From Desulfobacter postgatei 2ac9 (GTDB taxonomy: Bacteria; Desulfobacterota; Desulfobacteria; Desulfobacterales; Desulfobacteraceae): a stretch of 64,000 nucleotides of DNA. Numbering within the stretch: position 1 is the stretch's first letter; each line of letters opens with the position of its first letter. The notes below the pieces were generated by a model that was not told the DNA's origin, did not search any database, and worked only from the letters and a program-made list of their open reading frames with translations. Location: contig NZ_CM001488.1 in NCBI RefSeq assembly GCF_000233695.2, positions 1,523,603-1,587,602 on the forward strand, read 5' to 3'. Shown in pieces: positions 62,224 through 64,000 of the stretch. The translations under genes were made by a program, and so were the position numbers.

Positions 62224-62510
62224 AGCCACCTATAACTCCATGTATGCCTTGGCGGATACAGCAGTTGAAAGTACTGCCTGATTATCGGCTTTTTGTCCGT
62301 TTCCTTGACGGAGTGGAAGGATACGTCAATATGAAACAATTTTTGTTTTCGGATCGTGCAGGTATTTTTGCTAAATTACGTGACCTTGAAACATTTTCCC
62401 GTGCAACTCTTGTATATGGTGCCGTCACTTGGCCAGAGGAGCTTGATCTTGCACCTGATGCCATGTATGAGCAGATAAAAGCCTCTGGACAATGGAATCT
62501 GGATGGATAG
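62169..62510 (+). CDS. DUF2442-family protein
   Basis: Up to 113 aa, overlapping the DUF4160 gene by about 55 nt. The family core begins at IQQLKVLPDYRLFVRFLDGV and ends ATLVYGAVTWPEELDLAPDA, with MYEQIKASGQW after it. The start codon is uncertain: ATG 62169, 62178 or 62244. The tight overlap implies coordinated synthesis with its partner. Confidence 0.85.
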   Translation: MESMCANAITAKNRTSFVEPPITPCMPWRIQQLKVLPDYRLFVRFLDGVEGYVNMKQFLFSDRAGIFAKLRDLETFSRATLVYGAVTWPEELDLAPDAMYEQIKASGQWNLDG

Positions 62511-62545
62511 AATTCGGGGGGACACCTTATGTAATTGGCGTTCAG

Positions 62546-62863
62546 GAATTCGGGGTAGAGTAGAGCACTGATTCAGCCGGTTTCTTCAGCCCTTTCTATA
62601 TTCGAGACGCCTTGCCGCACGCGGCTACTACGTGTTCCAAAGGCCTTGCATCCTCAGTGCTCCCTCATCAAACCGTGCATACGGTTCTCCCGTACACGGC
62701 TTTCCGATGTTCTTCATCGTAAGGCTTGCGCTTTTTTTTTCTGCTTGGCCTTACAATAGAGCTTCCTCTGTAGCGTCCTGATTCTAATTGGAGTTAATAG
62801 CATAATGCAATCTCCTAATCCTCCGCTCGTTGGTTGCTTGAACAAAGTAGGGTCCCTTTCCTC
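62546..62863 (-). mobile_element. Second group II intron fragment (318-bp copy of the 3' part)
   Basis: By eye identical to 60870-61187: the reverse-transcriptase start remnant, domain V and 3' end, plus the flanking GAATTC. It breaks off at TTTCCTC, where the longer copy continues, and is followed by the GGAATTCCGGGGACAC motif. Lacking the 5' half it cannot splice. Sequence identity points to a recent duplication. Confidence 0.8.
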
Positions 62864-62989
62864 AGGAATTCCGGGGACACCATACATAAAAGGTCACCCA
62901 TTAAAGGTCGGGTTTTCGATTCGGGGTCGGGCCGTAACTTCTCAATAAGTCCGGGTAAAAAGACAAAGGTCAGCCAAATTCAATTGCAG

Positions 62990-64000
62990 TTAAACAGACA
63001 AATTGAGAGCTTTGTTGATGATGAGATCACTAAGATAAGGAATTTCATTCAAGCCGGATAATCGATCTTCAAGATAATCCCAAAACGAGACATTGAGCTT
63101 GCGACATGTTTTTTTCAAACTTGTGAACGTATCCCGGCATCTTCGACCCAGGTCATTTCTAGTTGAACCGCTGACTTTTCGACGCTTGACATAATCTCGT
63201 ATATCATTTTCACTGGTATTATTGTGAAGAGGGATATGCGGAAAATCCAAAACTCTGAGCAATTCAGGTTTATTTCGATAAATCCGCTTCAAAGCATTGT
63301 TCAAGGAAGCAAAACAGGTCTTTTGAGTGAAAATTTTATCGAATTTGGCCTCAATATCGGCTTTTTTCTGGTCATCCGGCTGCTCTTTGAAATTTTTGAG
63401 GGAAGCATATAAGTCCCAGATGTCGGACCTGATGGATTTTACAGCCTCTTTCTGCTTATCCGTAAGACCGATCAATTTATTGATGAAACGTTCTGCATGA
63501 ATCCAGCACAGCGCGTGAATTAGAACATTGAATTGTCCGGCATCATCACTGACGATAACCATGTCTGTGTTGAAACCGTGTTCAATTAAACTTCCGACTA
63601 GCGCACCTTCAGTGATAATCTTGATATGCAGCGGCTTTTCAATGCCAAGTAATTTGACGAATTCATCCCACGCAATATCATCCTCGCATACCGTCAAAAG
63701 TTTGCTGGTGACAAGCGTGAGAGAATCTTGTGGCAATCCTTGAGAGATCATACCTTGAGAGATCATATATGATAAAGCGCTTGCATTGATGATATAATCT
63801 GTGCGGCCGGCCTGCAAAAGCTTCAGGAAATTGATTCTGCTTTTGCTGTCGGTACTATGAAAAGTGGCAAAAAATTCATTTCCGATATGGGTGCAGTAGC
63901 CGTTTTGACCTTCGTGTCGGGCAGTCGTGTCATCTACATTGATATGCGTAGAGACTGACAGGCCTATATCAAGGATGGCATCTTTCTCATCATGAAAGGC
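62990..64000 (-). CDS. DDE transposase, partial (5' end beyond window)
   Basis: The frame is open from the window edge (64000) to the stop at 62990, at least 336 codons, so the start is outside. IS66-like DDE elements are visible: INVDDTTARHEGQNGY, VIVSDDAGQFNVLIHALCWI with HAERF, and HIPLHNNTSENDIRDYVKRR. It differs clearly from the IS66 transposase at 9.1-10.8 kb. Element ends are not seen; the stretch 62864-62989 holds GGAATTCCGGGGACAC and GATTCGGGGTCGGGCC motifs. Confidence 0.85.
   Translation of the reverse strand, partial: AFHDEKDAILDIGLSVSTHINVDDTTARHEGQNGYCTHIGNEFFATFHSTDSKSRINFLKLLQAGRTDYIINASALSYMISQGMISQGLPQDSLTLVTSKLLTVCEDDIAWDEFVKLLGIEKPLHIKIITEGALVGSLIEHGFNTDMVIVSDDAGQFNVLIHALCWIHAERFINKLIGLTDKQKEAVKSIRSDIWDLYASLKNFKEQPDDQKKADIEAKFDKIFTQKTCFASLNNALKRIYRNKPELLRVLDFPHIPLHNNTSENDIRDYVKRRKVSGSTRNDLGRRCRDTFTSLKKTCRKLNVSFWDYLEDRLSGLNEIPYLSDLIINKALNLSV

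Overview
The window looks like chromosome of a sulfate-reducing deltaproteobacterium (Desulfobacterota), most likely of the Desulfobacteraceae type. The evidence is a DsrC with both redox cysteines, a siroheme-decarboxylase (Ahb) subunit, a PxxKW cysteine-rich protein and a YhdH-type acryloyl-CoA reductase, together with a full Gram-negative envelope gene set. No genus can be fixed from sequence reading alone.

Layout. 0.15-3.06 kb: mlaE-mlaF-mlaD-mlaA, an outer-membrane lipid-asymmetry operon without mlaC or mlaB. 3.2-5.05 kb: a decay zone with three REP palindromes around a gutted RAYT transposase, a deleted transposase fragment, an orphan c-di-GMP-I riboswitch with terminator in front of a broken small exported-protein gene, and a hairpin repeat. 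5.1-8.2 kb: nitrilase-family hydrolase, Ahb subunit, dsrC and miaA. 8.23-10.89 kb: a complete IS66-type element with matching ends, a perfect 8-bp target duplication and a DUF4338 (DruA-like) passenger. 10.9-28.2 kb: mostly housekeeping genes (LpoA-like lipoprotein, PFK, KdsD, aminotransferase, TruA, AcuI-like reductase), an aspartase fused to a cyclic-nucleotide-binding domain, a two-component system followed by HtrA protease and glutaredoxin, tRNA-Ala, PpiD and a PilZ protein. 28.4-36.1 kb: a compact leftward run suhB-orf-rbgA-prc-asmA-recX. 36.4-41.7 kb: a LysM lytic transglycosylase facing a guaA-coiled-coil-unknown operon.

42-60 kb is the most distinctive part. Three tandem PrtD-type type I secretion ABC proteins (the third with a degenerate signature and H-loop) and one HlyD-type adaptor are followed by a glycosyltransferase, a CAP/SCP-like exported protein, a methyltransferase and two giant acidic proteins (1325 and 907 aa) with RTX-like glycine-aspartate motifs and (Pro-Thr-Asp)n linkers. 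These two are the probable secreted or S-layer-like substrates. A GxxExxY gene sits precisely between 29-bp inverted arms of a dispersed ACGAAG hairpin repeat whose other copies in the window carry no gene.

60-64 kb is a second mobile-element graveyard. It holds internally deleted group II introns sharing an apparently identical 318-bp 3' part, three copies of a transposase leader module, a truncated Y1-type transposase, an overlapping DUF4160/DUF2442 pair, and the 3' part of another DDE transposase running off the window.

Functionally, envelope construction and quality control dominate the core (Mla, LpoA-like, KdsD, HtrA, PpiD, AsmA-like, Prc, lytic transglycosylase), and c-di-GMP appears twice (riboswitch, PilZ). 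The T1SS region reads as a self-contained surface-protein export unit.
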